A stretch of DNA of 64,000 bases from an uncultured Bacteroidia bacterium (GCA_903902325.1 CAIUUO010000022.1:1-64000), one strand, 5' to 3'; numbered from the stretch's first letter, positions 37,132 through 46,456 are shown. The notes: a model not told the origin generated them from the letters alone. Translations and numbers: made by a program.

Positions 37132-37413
37132 ATGGCAAGTATCAGACAACTGAAAAAGGAGATAGAATTTCTATCCTCGCAATTAATCGGTGATTGCATC
37201 GATTTTGTACAGACCTTCAATGGCAAGGAACATGAGGCAATGGCTGTAATCGACGAAATCGTTGTTTTACATAACACTACAGTCGACAAGATCAATAGTC
37301 CGGATGGGAAAGATAATCCCAAACTGGTGAAGGCCTATTACCAGACACTGAAACAGGAATATGTGACTGGTATTAACGAAGCATACAAAAGGCTTGAAAA
37401 TCTCGTTAAATAA
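37132..37413 (+). CDS. Small conserved helical protein
   Basis: 93 aa (MASIRQLKKEIEFLSSQ...), all-helical with no signal peptide and no known motif. It follows the Ig-like lipoprotein by 18 bp and ends in a strong terminator hairpin. The codon use and its place at an operon end support a real gene. The function is not recognised. Confidence 0.75.
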   Translation: MASIRQLKKEIEFLSSQLIGDCIDFVQTFNGKEHEAMAVIDEIVVLHNTTVDKINSPDGKDNPKLVKAYYQTLKQEYVTGINEAYKRLENLVK

Positions 37414-37444
37414 AAATAGGGTTGAGTGATCTCAACCCTATTTT
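37413..37444. terminator. Bidirectional terminator
   Basis: A perfect 14-bp stem (AAAATAGGGTTGAG / CTCAACCCTATTTT) with a TGAT loop and A/T runs on both sides, between the converging genes ending at 37413 and 37471. Confidence 0.92.
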
Positions 37445-37470
37445 ATTTAAACTTTCAATTCTCCTCTACC

Positions 37471-39099
37471 CTATTTCACGCTTACAAGTTTGTCTTTGCT
37501 GTTGATGGTTTTCACAGCCACCTGCAGCGTATTGTCAATGTTGCTAATAATACTGTAGAATCCCTCCTCACCAATGATATTCCTCGCAATATAGGCCATT
37601 AACTGGGATTCAATAATCTTGCCGGACGTTTTAATTCCGGTGTCATTTCCTGCGACCCCATTTTTCACAGCATACTTTATAAATTCATCCAAAATTGATC
37701 TCTTGTGCAAGAGGTCAGCAAATTCTGGTCCTGATTTCAGATGAGATAACTCATCCCTGTGCTTGTCTGCATAATCGAAGGCATATTGGTACACAAGCCC
37801 TTTCTGCATGAGTTTAAAAAGATAGGGTGAGTTTCCGGTCGTGTCAGCCGGCACAAAAATATCCGGCATGATCCCGCCGCCACCATAAACAATCCTCTTA
37901 TTCCGGGTATAATACTTCACAGTATCGGCCATGTGAATACTGTCTTTTTGTTCAAATTCGCCATGTGAATATCTTCTGGTGATGTCGGCATAATAGTCGT
38001 CGGTACCTTTGAGGTAAGATTTTTGGATACAACGTCCGGATGGTGTGTAATATCTTGCTACCGTAAGTCGGATAGCAGAGCCGTCATAAAATGGGATCTG
38101 CTCCTGAACCAATCCCTTGCCGAAAGTTCTTCTGCCGATGATGGTGCCACGATCATTGTCCTGGATGGCACCGGCAAAGATTTCGCTGGCTGAAGCCGAA
38201 TACTCATCGACCAAAATAACCGACCTTTTCCCAAAGTATTTACCCCTGCTCTCCGAATTAAATACCTTTTTAGGCTGTGTTCTGCCGGCTGTATAGACAA
38301 TGAGTTCACCCTTATCTAGCATCTCATTGACCATCCTGATCACGGAACTCAGGTAACCACCAGGGTTTCCGCGAAGGTCAATAATAAATTGTTCAGCTCC
38401 TCCATTTTCCAGCTTGGCTAAGGCAGCCATGAACTCTTCGTATGTTTTCTCTGCAAAGCGCCCAACCTTCACGTATCCAGTTTTGTTGTCAATCATGTAG
38501 GATACATCCACGCTATAAATAGGAATATCACCCCTGGTAATGTTAAAACTGAGTAAATCAGGCAAACCCTTGCGCCAGATTCCAACCTTAACATTGGTAC
38601 CTTTGGGTCCCCGGAGTTTTTTAAAAACAGTCTCATTCTTGACGTTTTTACCCACCAGTGTGGAATCATCAACTTTGACAATCCTGTCGCCCGCATGAAT
38701 ACCCAACTTCTGGGAAGGACCTCCGGAAATCACATCGATGACCATCACCGTATCGTTCTGAATTGAAAACTGGACTCCAATTCCGCCAAAATTGCCTGAC
38801 ATCTCCTCGGATACCCCCTGCATTTCTTTGGCAGGGATATATACTGTGTGAGGATCCAATTGCTTCAACACCTCAGGAATAGCGTCCTCGACTAATTTTT
38901 TTGAATTGACTTCATCCACATAATTTCCCTCAACCAGATTAATGACCTGATCCAGTTTACTTCTGTTGCTTAATTGAGCGGGCAACATGGTCGCCAATTT
39001 TCTGTTCTGCAATCTGATTCCCAGCCACACACCAAAGATCAGGGTTAAACCCAATAATAAAGGGATCCAGGTTGATATTCTTCTGTTGTTGTTTTCCAT
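37471..39099 (-). CDS. C-terminal processing protease, S41 family
   Basis: 542 aa. N-terminal membrane anchor (WIPLLLGLTLIFGVWLGI, residues about 11-28), a PDZ domain (GGIGVQFSI to VDDSTLVG), and the S41 core with the catalytic serine block DEYSASASE and lysine block TFGKGLVQ. It cleaves proteins from the C-terminal side in the periplasm. Length and architecture match CtpA/Prc of Bacteroidota. It lies downstream of the dCMP deaminase gene and two heptamer arrays. Confidence 0.95.
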   Translation of the reverse strand: MENNNRRISTWIPLLLGLTLIFGVWLGIRLQNRKLATMLPAQLSNRSKLDQVINLVEGNYVDEVNSKKLVEDAIPEVLKQLDPHTVYIPAKEMQGVSEEMSGNFGGIGVQFSIQNDTVMVIDVISGGPSQKLGIHAGDRIVKVDDSTLVGKNVKNETVFKKLRGPKGTNVKVGIWRKGLPDLLSFNITRGDIPIYSVDVSYMIDNKTGYVKVGRFAEKTYEEFMAALAKLENGGAEQFIIDLRGNPGGYLSSVIRMVNEMLDKGELIVYTAGRTQPKKVFNSESRGKYFGKRSVILVDEYSASASEIFAGAIQDNDRGTIIGRRTFGKGLVQEQIPFYDGSAIRLTVARYYTPSGRCIQKSYLKGTDDYYADITRRYSHGEFEQKDSIHMADTVKYYTRNKRIVYGGGGIMPDIFVPADTTGNSPYLFKLMQKGLVYQYAFDYADKHRDELSHLKSGPEFADLLHKRSILDEFIKYAVKNGVAGNDTGIKTSGKIIESQLMAYIARNIIGEEGFYSIISNIDNTLQVAVKTINSKDKLVSVK

Positions 39100-39153
39100 C
39101 TATCTAATTTGTAGGCAATATTTGTTTTTTGTTACTTTTTCTTATTATACTTT

Positions 39154-39188
39154 GTTGCAAGTTACAGGTTACAAGTTACAGGTTAAGG
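39154..39188 (-). repeat. Heptamer array GTTACAR
   Basis: About five 7-bp units on the plus strand (GTTGCAA, GTTACAG, GTTACAA, GTTACAG, GTTAAGG). On the sense strand of the flanking genes each reads YTGTAAC, containing TAA. The same unit recurs at 62712-62735. Confidence 0.88.
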
Positions 39189-39213
39189 GTGAATCATATT
39201 TGGAGCGTTCTTC

Positions 39214-39255
39214 CCTTTATCCTTTATCCTTTATCCTTTAGCCTTTAGCCTTTAT
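39214..39255 (-). repeat. Heptamer array overlapping the dCMP deaminase 3' end
   Basis: Six units CCTTTAT/CCTTTAG on the plus strand. On the sense strand they are GGATAAA/GGCTAAA, the same units as at 30035 and 30131. The stop TAA of the deaminase gene (39245-39247) falls inside a unit, and the array encodes the C-terminal residues KDKG together with the adjacent ATCC unit. Confidence 0.9.
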
Positions 39256-39670
39256 CCTTAATTTGTACTACATCAATCTTTGCCCTGTGCAACAATTCGA
39301 TGCCATCATTCAAATGGTAGTTTTCGGAAAAGACCACCCTTCTGATTCCGGCCTGAATGATCAGTTTGGCGCACTCAATACAGGGGGATGAAGTGACATA
39401 CAAAGTCGCACCATCGCTACTGTTGTGGGATTTGGCGATCTTGGTGATTGCATTCGCCTCAGCATGAAGGACATATGGCTTTGTCTTGTCATTTTCATCT
39501 TCACATATATTTTCAAATCCGGAGGGTGTTCCATTGTAACCATCCGAGATAATCATTTTGTTCTTGATCAGCAACGCTCCTACCTGACGCCTCTTGCAAT
39601 AGGAATTTTCGGCCCAAACAGCTGCCATCCTAAGGTAACGTTCATCCAGTTTCAATTGCTTATCGTCCAT
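39245..39670 (-). CDS. dCMP/deoxycytidylate deaminase family protein (ComEB-like)
   Basis: 141 aa zinc deaminase. It has HAEANAI (catalytic Glu and Zn His) and SPCIECAKLI (PCxxC Zn cysteines), plus the additional N-terminal segment CKRRQVGALLIKN typical of dCMP deaminases. It converts dCMP to dUMP for thymidylate synthesis. The C-terminus (IKDKG) is encoded by a heptamer array containing the stop. Confidence 0.93.
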   Translation of the reverse strand: MDDKQLKLDERYLRMAAVWAENSYCKRRQVGALLIKNKMIISDGYNGTPSGFENICEDENDKTKPYVLHAEANAITKIAKSHNSSDGATLYVTSSPCIECAKLIIQAGIRRVVFSENYHLNDGIELLHRAKIDVVQIKDKG

Positions 39671-39736
39671 TCTTGCATTAAATTATCTTCAATTTAACCT
39701 TTAGTGCCTCCGCATGCCAAATATAAGAAATAAGAC

Positions 39737-39791
39737 ATGAGATATAAGACATGAGAGGATAGATTCCCTTATCTCATGTCTTATATCTCAT
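39737..39791. repeat. Inverted pair of 7/14-bp repeats (20-bp arms)
   Basis: Plus-strand units ATAAGAC/ATGAGAT are followed by their inverted copies. The arms 39737-39756 and 39772-39791 are a perfect 20-bp inverted repeat with a 15-nt loop. The unit is the reverse complement of the array at 1-41. It lies just downstream of the S41 lipoprotein stop and may act as a terminator hairpin. Confidence 0.9.
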
Positions 39792-39811
39792 ATCCTATAT
39801 TTCTATCTGTC

Positions 39812-41317
39812 CTATTTCGTGCGGTTCAGCAATGTATGAGGATTTACATACATATCATGTGAAAACTGGGATTTATCTTTTGCACCAAACAGGGATCTAG
39901 AGTTGGCCAGAGGACTAGCATTTGTGAGTGTTTGCGATTTTAATCCCTTTATATTGTCGAGGGCTGCTTTTAAGAGTGTCTCATTCACGTCGCCCATAGG
40001 CAAAAGGTTCCCAATATCCTCCTGCAATGTAATATCAGGTGTAAGTCCAGTTACGAAATCTGAAACACCCAGGGAATTGGAAAATTTTGCCACGATCGGT
40101 TGCATGGCATATTTGTGGGTCGTAACCAACACATAGTCCCCATTGCCGTCAGGAATCAGATTACCCTTACTATCTAAAGCATAATCATAGATCGACACGG
40201 ATGCAACATATTTTCCGTATGTGTTTGTACCAATGGATTTTACATTCATATATGGTTTCAATCCATTAATCAGCAACTCGCTTGCGGATGCCGTTTCACC
40301 TGAAACAAGGAAGTAAACATCAGACAGGCTGAGCGTATTGATCGGGGTCGTCGTACCTGTTGAAGAGGTAATTTTATCCGTAAATGTTTGGCTTTGATTA
40401 TACATGGCATATAAACTATTCCAAACACTCTTGGAAAATATTTTGGCGGTATTGTTTGTATAGATCATACTGCCCAAATAAGTTGCCGTTGCCGTGGAGC
40501 CTCCTCCATTGTACCGCAGGTCAACGACTAATTTGGTGACTCCTGCCGCCTTGAATTGCTGAAAAGCAGTATTCAGTTCCAGATCAAAATCCGAATTAAA
40601 TGCGTTGTAAACCAAATAGCCGACATAAATCCCATTCGCGGAAATAACTTTACTCAACAATACCGGATCCTCCTGCATGGTAATGGCTGTAAGCGGCACA
40701 TCCTTGCCGGTTGGCGTGACTACATTGTTGACAATTTTAGAAATTGAGAGCGTATAGGTGTCCTTGTTGATGAAGTTGGCTGTATAATTGGCAACAGTCA
40801 GCTGGACACCGTCAACTTTGGAAAAGATATCACCACGTTGTATCCCAGCCTTTTCTGCCGGAGAGCCTTTCCACACATAACGAACCACGCCAAAAATATC
40901 AGTAGCCGAACTACTGTAGCGATAGAGCATGAAATCGAACCCTGTTGTTTTAGCCGTACCTGAAATCCAATTTCTGATCGAATCATAATCACTCACAATA
41001 AACGACCACTTGTCAACAGTTTTATATTGATACAATAAATTATAAAAGAGCGTCCTGGGACTACTGTATTTATTCAGAAAAGTATTTAGGCTGTCCTTGA
41101 CAGTCAGATAGGAATTGTTCGTAAGAGAAGGTATATTGGTATTCCACAAATAAATATCATGCATGGAGCTCCATACGAAATAATTCACTTCTGTAGCAGC
41201 AGGAATAATGACGGGTTTTACAACCACAGGAACTACTGCATCTTTTTTACATTGCGCGAGAGTGAACAAAATCACTGTCAACCAGAGTGTTAAAACACTT
41301 GTACTATTCCGTTTCAT
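39812..41317 (-). CDS. S41 peptidase lipoprotein
   Basis: 501 aa. Lipoprotein signal with lipobox TLAQC near residue 23. An N-terminal helical cap region and a PDZ-like domain (GSPAEKAGIQRGDIFSKVDG, split) precede the S41 core: LVVDLRYNGGGS, then GETASASELL with the catalytic Ser and NTYGKYV with Lys. It is a different subfamily from the CtpA-like protease at 37471 and probably surface- or periplasm-anchored. A heptamer inverted repeat follows its stop. Confidence 0.9.
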   Translation of the reverse strand: MKRNSTSVLTLWLTVILFTLAQCKKDAVVPVVVKPVIIPAATEVNYFVWSSMHDIYLWNTNIPSLTNNSYLTVKDSLNTFLNKYSSPRTLFYNLLYQYKTVDKWSFIVSDYDSIRNWISGTAKTTGFDFMLYRYSSSATDIFGVVRYVWKGSPAEKAGIQRGDIFSKVDGVQLTVANYTANFINKDTYTLSISKIVNNVVTPTGKDVPLTAITMQEDPVLLSKVISANGIYVGYLVYNAFNSDFDLELNTAFQQFKAAGVTKLVVDLRYNGGGSTATATYLGSMIYTNNTAKIFSKSVWNSLYAMYNQSQTFTDKITSSTGTTTPINTLSLSDVYFLVSGETASASELLINGLKPYMNVKSIGTNTYGKYVASVSIYDYALDSKGNLIPDGNGDYVLVTTHKYAMQPIVAKFSNSLGVSDFVTGLTPDITLQEDIGNLLPMGDVNETLLKAALDNIKGLKSQTLTNASPLANSRSLFGAKDKSQFSHDMYVNPHTLLNRTK

Positions 41318-41436
41318 GAGACTTGAATTTTAACTTGAAAGACAAAAATACGATATAAAAGAAACTACAGTTGTGCCATCCGGGATTTTTAAGTCCCTTT
41401 ACCACAATTTCAGAATATTTAACGCTTCAGAAAGGG

Positions 41437-41476
41437 AGCTTTTAGCTATTAGCGGTTGGCTTTTAGCTTTAGCTTC
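41437..41476. repeat. Heptamer array AGCTNTT
   Basis: Units AGCTTTT, AGCTATT, AGCGGTT, GGCTTTT and then degenerate copies. The unit recurs at 52771-52812. Unlike most arrays, this one lies between two divergent starts rather than after a stop codon. Confidence 0.8.
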
Positions 41477-41621
41477 AGTATTCCAATAACAAATTTCATG
41501 CCCAAAACCACGGATTAAGGGCAGTATCGGGATAATATTTCTGAAAACCTTTCCAAAGACTACAATATATCAGACGTAAACAATACGAAAATGTTTCTTA
41601 AACTGCTACATCCTGCTTAAC

Positions 41622-41654
41622 TTGCAGGCAGTGGAACCTTCACTGTAACTTTTG
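41622..41654 (+). promoter_or_regulatory. Possible promoter of the ECF sigma gene
   Basis: TTG (41622-41624), a 21-bp spacer and TAACTTTTG, one base longer than the TAnnTTTG consensus; 43 bp before the ATG at 41697. Confidence 0.35.
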
Positions 41655-41696
41655 ATTGAGTTGTCCGTCTTATTCCTAAATAAACGAGAGCTGACG

Positions 41697-42182
41697 ATGA
41701 CCATTGCCGATTATAACAGGGCTGTTGATGCTTGGGCTGATGCCCTCTATCGCTATGTCCTAAAAAATCTGGGATCAGCCATGCCTGCACAGGATGTTGT
41801 GCAGGACTCCTTTGAAAAGCTCTGGATCCATCGTGAAAATATTAACTCCGAAAAAGTAAAATCATGGTTGTTCACAACGGCACACCACACCATGATTGAT
41901 GGGATCAGAAAAGCACAAAAGGTGAGCTTTCCGGGTTCCGGGAAAATACCTGAAAAGGCTCATGAGCAAGGATACAGCGATCTGCATGAGATCCTGAACC
42001 AGGCAGTAGAAAGACTTCCGGAGATCCAGAAATCCGTTCTGCTGCTGCGTGATTATGAAGGATACTCCTACCATGAGATCGGCGATATCACAGGCCTCTC
42101 CGAAGCCCAGGTCAAAGTATATATTTACCGATCCAGGATATTTGTGAAAAACTACATTGGCACAATTGACGCAGTCCTATGA
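41697..42182 (+). CDS. ECF-type RNA polymerase sigma factor
   Basis: 161 aa from ATG at 41697; an in-frame TTG at 41652 is upstream of the conserved region. Sigma-70 region 2 (AQDVVQDSFEKLW) and region 4 (EIQKSVLLLRDYEGYSYHEI, then GLSEAQVKVYIYRSR) are intact. Its stop overlaps the next start as ATGA, so it is translationally coupled to a membrane protein that is probably its anti-sigma factor. Confidence 0.93.
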   Translation: MTIADYNRAVDAWADALYRYVLKNLGSAMPAQDVVQDSFEKLWIHRENINSEKVKSWLFTTAHHTMIDGIRKAQKVSFPGSGKIPEKAHEQGYSDLHEILNQAVERLPEIQKSVLLLRDYEGYSYHEIGDITGLSEAQVKVYIYRSRIFVKNYIGTIDAVL

Positions 42183-43201
42183 AGATTACAAGAGACAATT
42201 ATGAAATCTGGTTCCTTGATTATCTGGAGGGAAGACTCAATGATTCGGAGAAAGAAGAATTGCATCAATTTCTGGCCAGTCATCATGACCTTGCTGCGGA
42301 ACTTGACGAATATATACCAACTATCTCAGCCGATAGCAGCATTGTTTATCCGGACAAGGAAATGCTGAAAAAAGAGACATACAATGATCCCGCTCTTTTT
42401 GAAACAGCCGTTGTGGCTGCTATGGAAGGAGATCTGAATAAAGAGGAATTGCATTCTCTGGAGAAGTGGCTCACAAAAAATCCAGAAGAGCTGCGATTTT
42501 TTAGGGAACTGGAAAAAACAAAGCTAAAACCTGATCTCTCAATCATTTTTCCAGCAAAAAACAGGCTGAAAAAGAGAACTGCCATGATGACCTTATGGAT
42601 AAGGGTTGCAACTGCAGCAGCCATCCTTCTGCTCGCAATGTTCCTTTACGACCCCGGGAAAAAGGAGAGCATACCGGAAAATCAAACAATATCCGCTTCA
42701 ATCTCCCCGCAACCTAATATTCCGGCTGAAAAATTCACTACTGATACCCAAAGTGCTTCTAAGTCAAACAAGGAAAATCAGGTAAAAAGGCAAACGGCTA
42801 CAATCTACAGGCGAAAGAGTTCAAAGCAAATTGCTTCGATTCAAAAACCTGCAGAGACCAGACAACCCGAACACCTCGAAATACTGAAGTCGCGGTCCTA
42901 TCCCATGATTTCAATTTTCTCTGAATTCACTGATCTGTTGGTTCTTAAATCTCCGGAGATACCCTTATGCGCAAATATTGAAATTACCCTTTCTGACTTT
43001 CTGAACAACAAACTTCAGGAGATGAAGGCAAACGGGCCGAAAGGATTTATGACCCGGGAGGAAGTTGCCCTTGCGGGATTGCATCTGTTTTCCCGGTTGC
43101 CTGGAAATCACCTGACGGGAAGAAAAGGGACAGACGGTCGGCTTACATCCATCTCCCTGAACACGCAATTGCTGGCGATTTCAATCCCTGTAAACAGGTA
43201 A
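42179..43201 (+). CDS. Probable anti-sigma factor-like membrane protein
   Basis: 340 aa. The N-terminal ~120 residues are acidic and helical, with a repeated motif (NYEIWFLDYLEGRLND, and EGDLNKEELHSLEKWL). One transmembrane helix follows (WIRVATAAAILLLAMFLY, about residues 140-157), then a Ser/Lys/Gln-rich periplasmic part. The layout and ATGA overlap with the sigma gene support an anti-sigma role, but no Zn-finger anti-sigma motif is present, so this is inference from context. Confidence 0.7.
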   Translation: MKITRDNYEIWFLDYLEGRLNDSEKEELHQFLASHHDLAAELDEYIPTISADSSIVYPDKEMLKKETYNDPALFETAVVAAMEGDLNKEELHSLEKWLTKNPEELRFFRELEKTKLKPDLSIIFPAKNRLKKRTAMMTLWIRVATAAAILLLAMFLYDPGKKESIPENQTISASISPQPNIPAEKFTTDTQSASKSNKENQVKRQTATIYRRKSSKQIASIQKPAETRQPEHLEILKSRSYPMISIFSEFTDLLVLKSPEIPLCANIEITLSDFLNNKLQEMKANGPKGFMTREEVALAGLHLFSRLPGNHLTGRKGTDGRLTSISLNTQLLAISIPVNR

Positions 43202-43259
43202 TTGTAACTTTAGGCTATGGATGGTCGTCTTAAGTAAAAAATTTAAACAATCAGTAATT

Positions 43260-44171
43260 ATGAAAACAACTCACTTCTTCATAGCAATTTTATTGACTCT
43301 TGGCATTCAATCATTTGCCCAGGATACTGTCCGCGTAAATGTACTGGGCAAGAATATGGTCACTGTGGTTGAAAGCGGAAACAAAACCGATGTAAAAATC
43401 GGGGACAGCAATGTCAAGATCCATGAGGGTCTTAGCGACTCCGTCAAGATCCGTGTAGGCCGAAAAACGATGGTGGTTTCAGATGGTAAACATGGTACAA
43501 AGGTCGCTATCGATCAGCTTGATGACCAGGGCTATAAAAAATGGACTGGTCATTTACCAAAATTCAAAGGCCATTGGGCAATCTTCGAAATGGGTGTAAA
43601 TTCCTTTACCAACGTTAACTATTCAAACTACGCCACCAAAAATTTTATGGATGTTGATCATAACAAGTCGATGGAAGTTAACATCAATATTTTCAAGATT
43701 AGCTTTGGATTGCAGAAGAAGGAAAACAACATCGGACTGGTTACAGGTATGGGACTGAATTTTAATGACTACCGATTTTCCAATCCATACACAATTAAAA
43801 ATGACAACGGAAATATTGTACCTGTTCCAATCACAGACCAGCATCTGACCAAAACAAAACTATCGACAGGTTATTTGACAGTTCCGCTTCTTCTGGAATT
43901 TCGATTACCCAGGGAATCCGGATTATGGGTATCGGTGGGTGCTATCGGAGGGATCAAAATGGGATCACATACCAAAACGATAATTAACGATACGACCGTC
44001 AAGGACCACAATGATTTTAATATCAGCCCGTTTCGACTCGGAGGAACCGCCCGAATCGGATACAAGGGTATCAATCTGTTTGGGACCTATTACTTCACCC
44101 AGTTCTTCAGGGATAACAGGGGGCCAGCCATGAATCCGATAGCTATAGGCATTGGCATTCTAAACTGGTAA
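43260..44171 (+). CDS. Outer-membrane beta-barrel protein (PorT-like)
   Basis: 303 aa from ATG at 43260, which gives a clean signal peptide (MKTTHFFIAILLTLGIQSFA); the in-frame ATG at 43221 would add 13 residues. The mature N-terminus has a Val/Lys/Asp-rich repeat region (KIGDSNVKIHEGLSDSVKI). A barrel with strands such as GTARIGYKGINLFGTYYF follows, ending in NW. It follows the sigma/anti-sigma pair by 58 bp and may be their target or stress output. Confidence 0.78.
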   Translation: MKTTHFFIAILLTLGIQSFAQDTVRVNVLGKNMVTVVESGNKTDVKIGDSNVKIHEGLSDSVKIRVGRKTMVVSDGKHGTKVAIDQLDDQGYKKWTGHLPKFKGHWAIFEMGVNSFTNVNYSNYATKNFMDVDHNKSMEVNINIFKISFGLQKKENNIGLVTGMGLNFNDYRFSNPYTIKNDNGNIVPVPITDQHLTKTKLSTGYLTVPLLLEFRLPRESGLWVSVGAIGGIKMGSHTKTIINDTTVKDHNDFNISPFRLGGTARIGYKGINLFGTYYFTQFFRDNRGPAMNPIAIGIGILNW

Positions 44172-44179
44172 CAAACTAA

Positions 44180-44207
44180 TTGACAATTGATAGTTGACAA
44201 TTAATTA
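44180..44207 (+). repeat. Heptamer array TTGACAA (after the beta-barrel gene)
   Basis: Units TTGACAA, TTGATAG, TTGACAA and TTAATTA, starting 8 bases after the stop codon. Each of the first three contains TGA. Confidence 0.88.
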
Positions 44208-44227
44208 GATCAGAATTGTTATCTCGA

Positions 44228-44269
44228 AACAAACAAAAAGAGGCTGGATCCAGCCTCTTTTTGTTTGTT
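44228..44269. terminator. Perfect 42-bp palindrome, bidirectional terminator
   Basis: A 21-bp arm (centre GGATCC, with GAGGCTGG and poly-A/T flanks) is exactly complementary to the other half. It stands between converging genes and between two heptamer arrays that share one unit. Confidence 0.9.
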
Positions 44270-44277
44270 CACATTTC

Positions 44278-44312
44278 ATTGTCAATTGTCAACTGTCCAT
44301 TGTCAATTACAA
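44278..44312 (-). repeat. Heptamer array TTGACAA overlapping the carboxyltransferase 3' end
   Basis: Plus-strand units ATTGTCA x2, ACTGTCC, ATTGTCA and ATTACAA. On the sense strand of the carboxyltransferase gene these are TTGACAA and variants, directly after and including its TAA (44307-44309). Confidence 0.88.
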
Positions 44313-45836
44313 AGGAATGTTCCCGTGTTTCTTGAGCGGATTTGTCTTGTGTTTGTTATGAGTCATCTCAAGGGCCTGAATCAATTTTGAACGTGTATGG
44401 CGCGGATAGATCACCTCGTCTATGTAACCCAACTCTGCGGCCTTATATGGATTGGAGAAGGCATCCCTGTAGTTTTCCACGGCTTCGGCTTTTTGCGCCG
44501 GATCCAGTTTGTCGCGGTGAATAATGCGGACTGCTCCCTCAGCGCCCATCACGGCAATCTCCGCAGACGGATAGGCATAATTGACATCCCCGCCAATATG
44601 TTTGCTGCTCATCACATCATAGGCACCACCGTAGGCTTTTCGGGTGATCATGGTAATTTTGGGAACCGTAGCTTCTGCATAGGCGTAAAGCAACTTGGCT
44701 CCGTGACGGATGATACCGCCAAACTCCTGGACAGTCCCTGGCAGGAATCCGGGTACATCCACGAAGGTAATCAGCGGAATGTTGAATGCGTCGCAAAAAC
44801 GAACGAAACGGGCTGCTTTCGTGGATGAATTGATATCAAGCACTCCCGCCAGGTAGGCAGGCTGATTGGCCACGATACCGACGCTGTGTCCGCCCATTCT
44901 GGCAAAGCCGATGAGAATATTGGGAGCGTACGCGGATTGTACTTCAAAGAATTTCTGGTCGTCCACTACCTTGTCGATCAGTTCGTGCATGTCGTAAGGC
45001 TTGTTCGGATCAGCAGGAATCAGCTGGTCGAGGTCTGGTTCTTCGCGGAAACTGTCATCCGACGAAGGAACATACGGTGGATCTTCCATGTTGTTGGATG
45101 GCAGATAGCTGAAAAGTTCGCGAATCATCAGCATCGCATGTTCATCATCATCTGCAGTCAGGTGTGTGACTCCGCTCTTGCTGCCATGGGTAACCGAACC
45201 ACCGAGTTCTTCCTTGGTCACTTCCTCGTGAGTTACCTCCTTGACCACATCCGGCCCTGTGACAAACATGTAGCTCGACTCCTTCACCATGATAATAAAG
45301 TCGGTGATGGCAGGCGAATATACTGCTCCACCTGCACACGGTCCCAAAATGGCTGATATCTGTGGTATAACTCCGGAACTCATCACGTTACGGTAGAATA
45401 TATCGGCATATCCTGCCAGACTCTGCACTCCCTCCTGGATTCGTGCCCCGCCGGAGTCATTTAATCCAATCACCGGAGCACCCATGTTCATGGCAAGATC
45501 CATGATCTTGATGATCTTATCCGCATTGGTGCGGCTCATGGTACCTCCAAAAACAGTAAAGTCCTGTGCATAAACATACACCAGACGGCTGTCGATCTTG
45601 CCATAGCCAGTGATCACTCCGTCGCCGGATATGATTGATTTTTCCATCCCAAAATCATGGCTTCTGTGCACGACAAACTTATCGAACTCGACGAAAGTCC
45701 CGGGATCCAACAGATCACCCAGGCGCTCCCTTGCCGTTTTTCTTCCGGCAGCATGCTGTTTGGCCACACGATCCAGTCCGCCTCCTACTTCAGCTTCCTG
45801 ATTTCTTCTTTCCAGTTCCTTGTATTTGTCAATCAT
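44307..45836 (-). CDS. Acyl-CoA carboxylase carboxyltransferase subunit (propionyl/methylmalonyl-CoA type)
   Basis: 509 aa from ATG at 45836 ([12 protein letters not shown]); a longer frame to 45887 overlaps the carrier gene. Crotonase-fold carboxyltransferase with both halves on one chain: [19 protein letters not shown] (split motif), [12 protein letters not shown], and the C-terminal VDVPGFLPG and RKAYGGAY. It moves a carboxyl group between biotin and an acyl-CoA, most likely propionyl/methylmalonyl-CoA by its length. 16 bp after the carrier gene. Confidence 0.93.
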   Translation of the reverse strand: MIDKYKELERRNQEAEVGGGLDRVAKQHAAGRKTARERLGDLLDPGTFVEFDKFVVHRSHDFGMEKSIISGDGVITGYGKIDSRLVYVYAQDFTVFGGTMSRTNADKIIKIMDLAMNMGAPVIGLNDSGGARIQEGVQSLAGYADIFYRNVMSSGVIPQISAILGPCAGGAVYSPAITDFIIMVKESSYMFVTGPDVVKEVTHEEVTKEELGGSVTHGSKSGVTHLTADDDEHAMLMIRELFSYLPSNNMEDPPYVPSSDDSFREEPDLDQLIPADPNKPYDMHELIDKVVDDQKFFEVQSAYAPNILIGFARMGGHSVGIVANQPAYLAGVLDINSSTKAARFVRFCDAFNIPLITFVDVPGFLPGTVQEFGGIIRHGAKLLYAYAEATVPKITMITRKAYGGAYDVMSSKHIGGDVNYAYPSAEIAVMGAEGAVRIIHRDKLDPAQKAEAVENYRDAFSNPYKAAELGYIDEVIYPRHTRSKLIQALEMTHNKHKTNPLKKHGNIPL

Positions 45837-45852
45837 CTTTTCTGAATTAATC

Positions 45853-46383
45853 TTAGTCTTTTTTCTTTGTGTCTTTCCCGATAACAACCATCAATTGATT
45901 GCCATCAACGGTATCTCCTTCCTTGACGGCCACTTTTGAAACTACACCATTGCAACCGGCTTTGTATTCACTCTCCATTTTCATGGCCGAAAGAATCACT
46001 ACAGTGTCTCCCTTTTCAACATGATCCCCTTTCTTGACCAATACTTTCACTACTTTCCCAGGCATCGGTGATTTGATGGTATCTGAGGTTCCGTCATTTT
46101 CCTTGCCTTTCCGTTTCAGGTTGTAGCGGGATTCTGCATCGTTGACGCTGACATCCAGCCCAAAATAGATTGTATTGACGCGGTAGACCTTGGGATCATC
46201 AGTGGGTATTACCTCCACGTTGTAGGATTTACCTTCCGAAAGAATGGAATATTCCTCCCCGCTGACCTTTTCCACGTCGACTTCATAGATTTTATTGTCG
46301 ATCGAAAGCGTCACCAGGTTGCCTTTTCGCTTAATTTCCCTGACAACGGCATTTCGGTCATTCACCTTAAATTCAAGTTGCAT
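45853..46383 (-). CDS. Biotin carboxyl carrier protein
   Basis: 176 aa. The N-terminal ~85 residues are a beta-rich tether. The C-terminal biotinyl domain carries the biotin site LSAMKMES (Lys135), with [13 protein letters not shown] at its start. It shuttles carboxybiotin between the carboxylase and carboxyltransferase encoded on either side. Confidence 0.94.
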   Translation of the reverse strand: MQLEFKVNDRNAVVREIKRKGNLVTLSIDNKIYEVDVEKVSGEEYSILSEGKSYNVEVIPTDDPKVYRVNTIYFGLDVSVNDAESRYNLKRKGKENDGTSDTIKSPMPGKVVKVLVKKGDHVEKGDTVVILSAMKMESEYKAGCNGVVSKVAVKEGDTVDGNQLMVVIGKDTKKKD

Positions 46384-46456
46384 ATTGCTGTATAAGAATT
46401 TTAATGTTTTTGCTTAATCTCTGAGAGTATTTAAATCTGTGCACTATCATAAAGCT

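Larger units (their letters stand above)
41318..41696. other. Divergent intergenic region upstream of the ECF sigma gene
   Basis: 379 bp between the S41 lipoprotein start and the sigma factor start. It contains a heptamer array (41437-41476) and a candidate promoter (41622-41654); no gene is seen. Confidence 0.6.
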
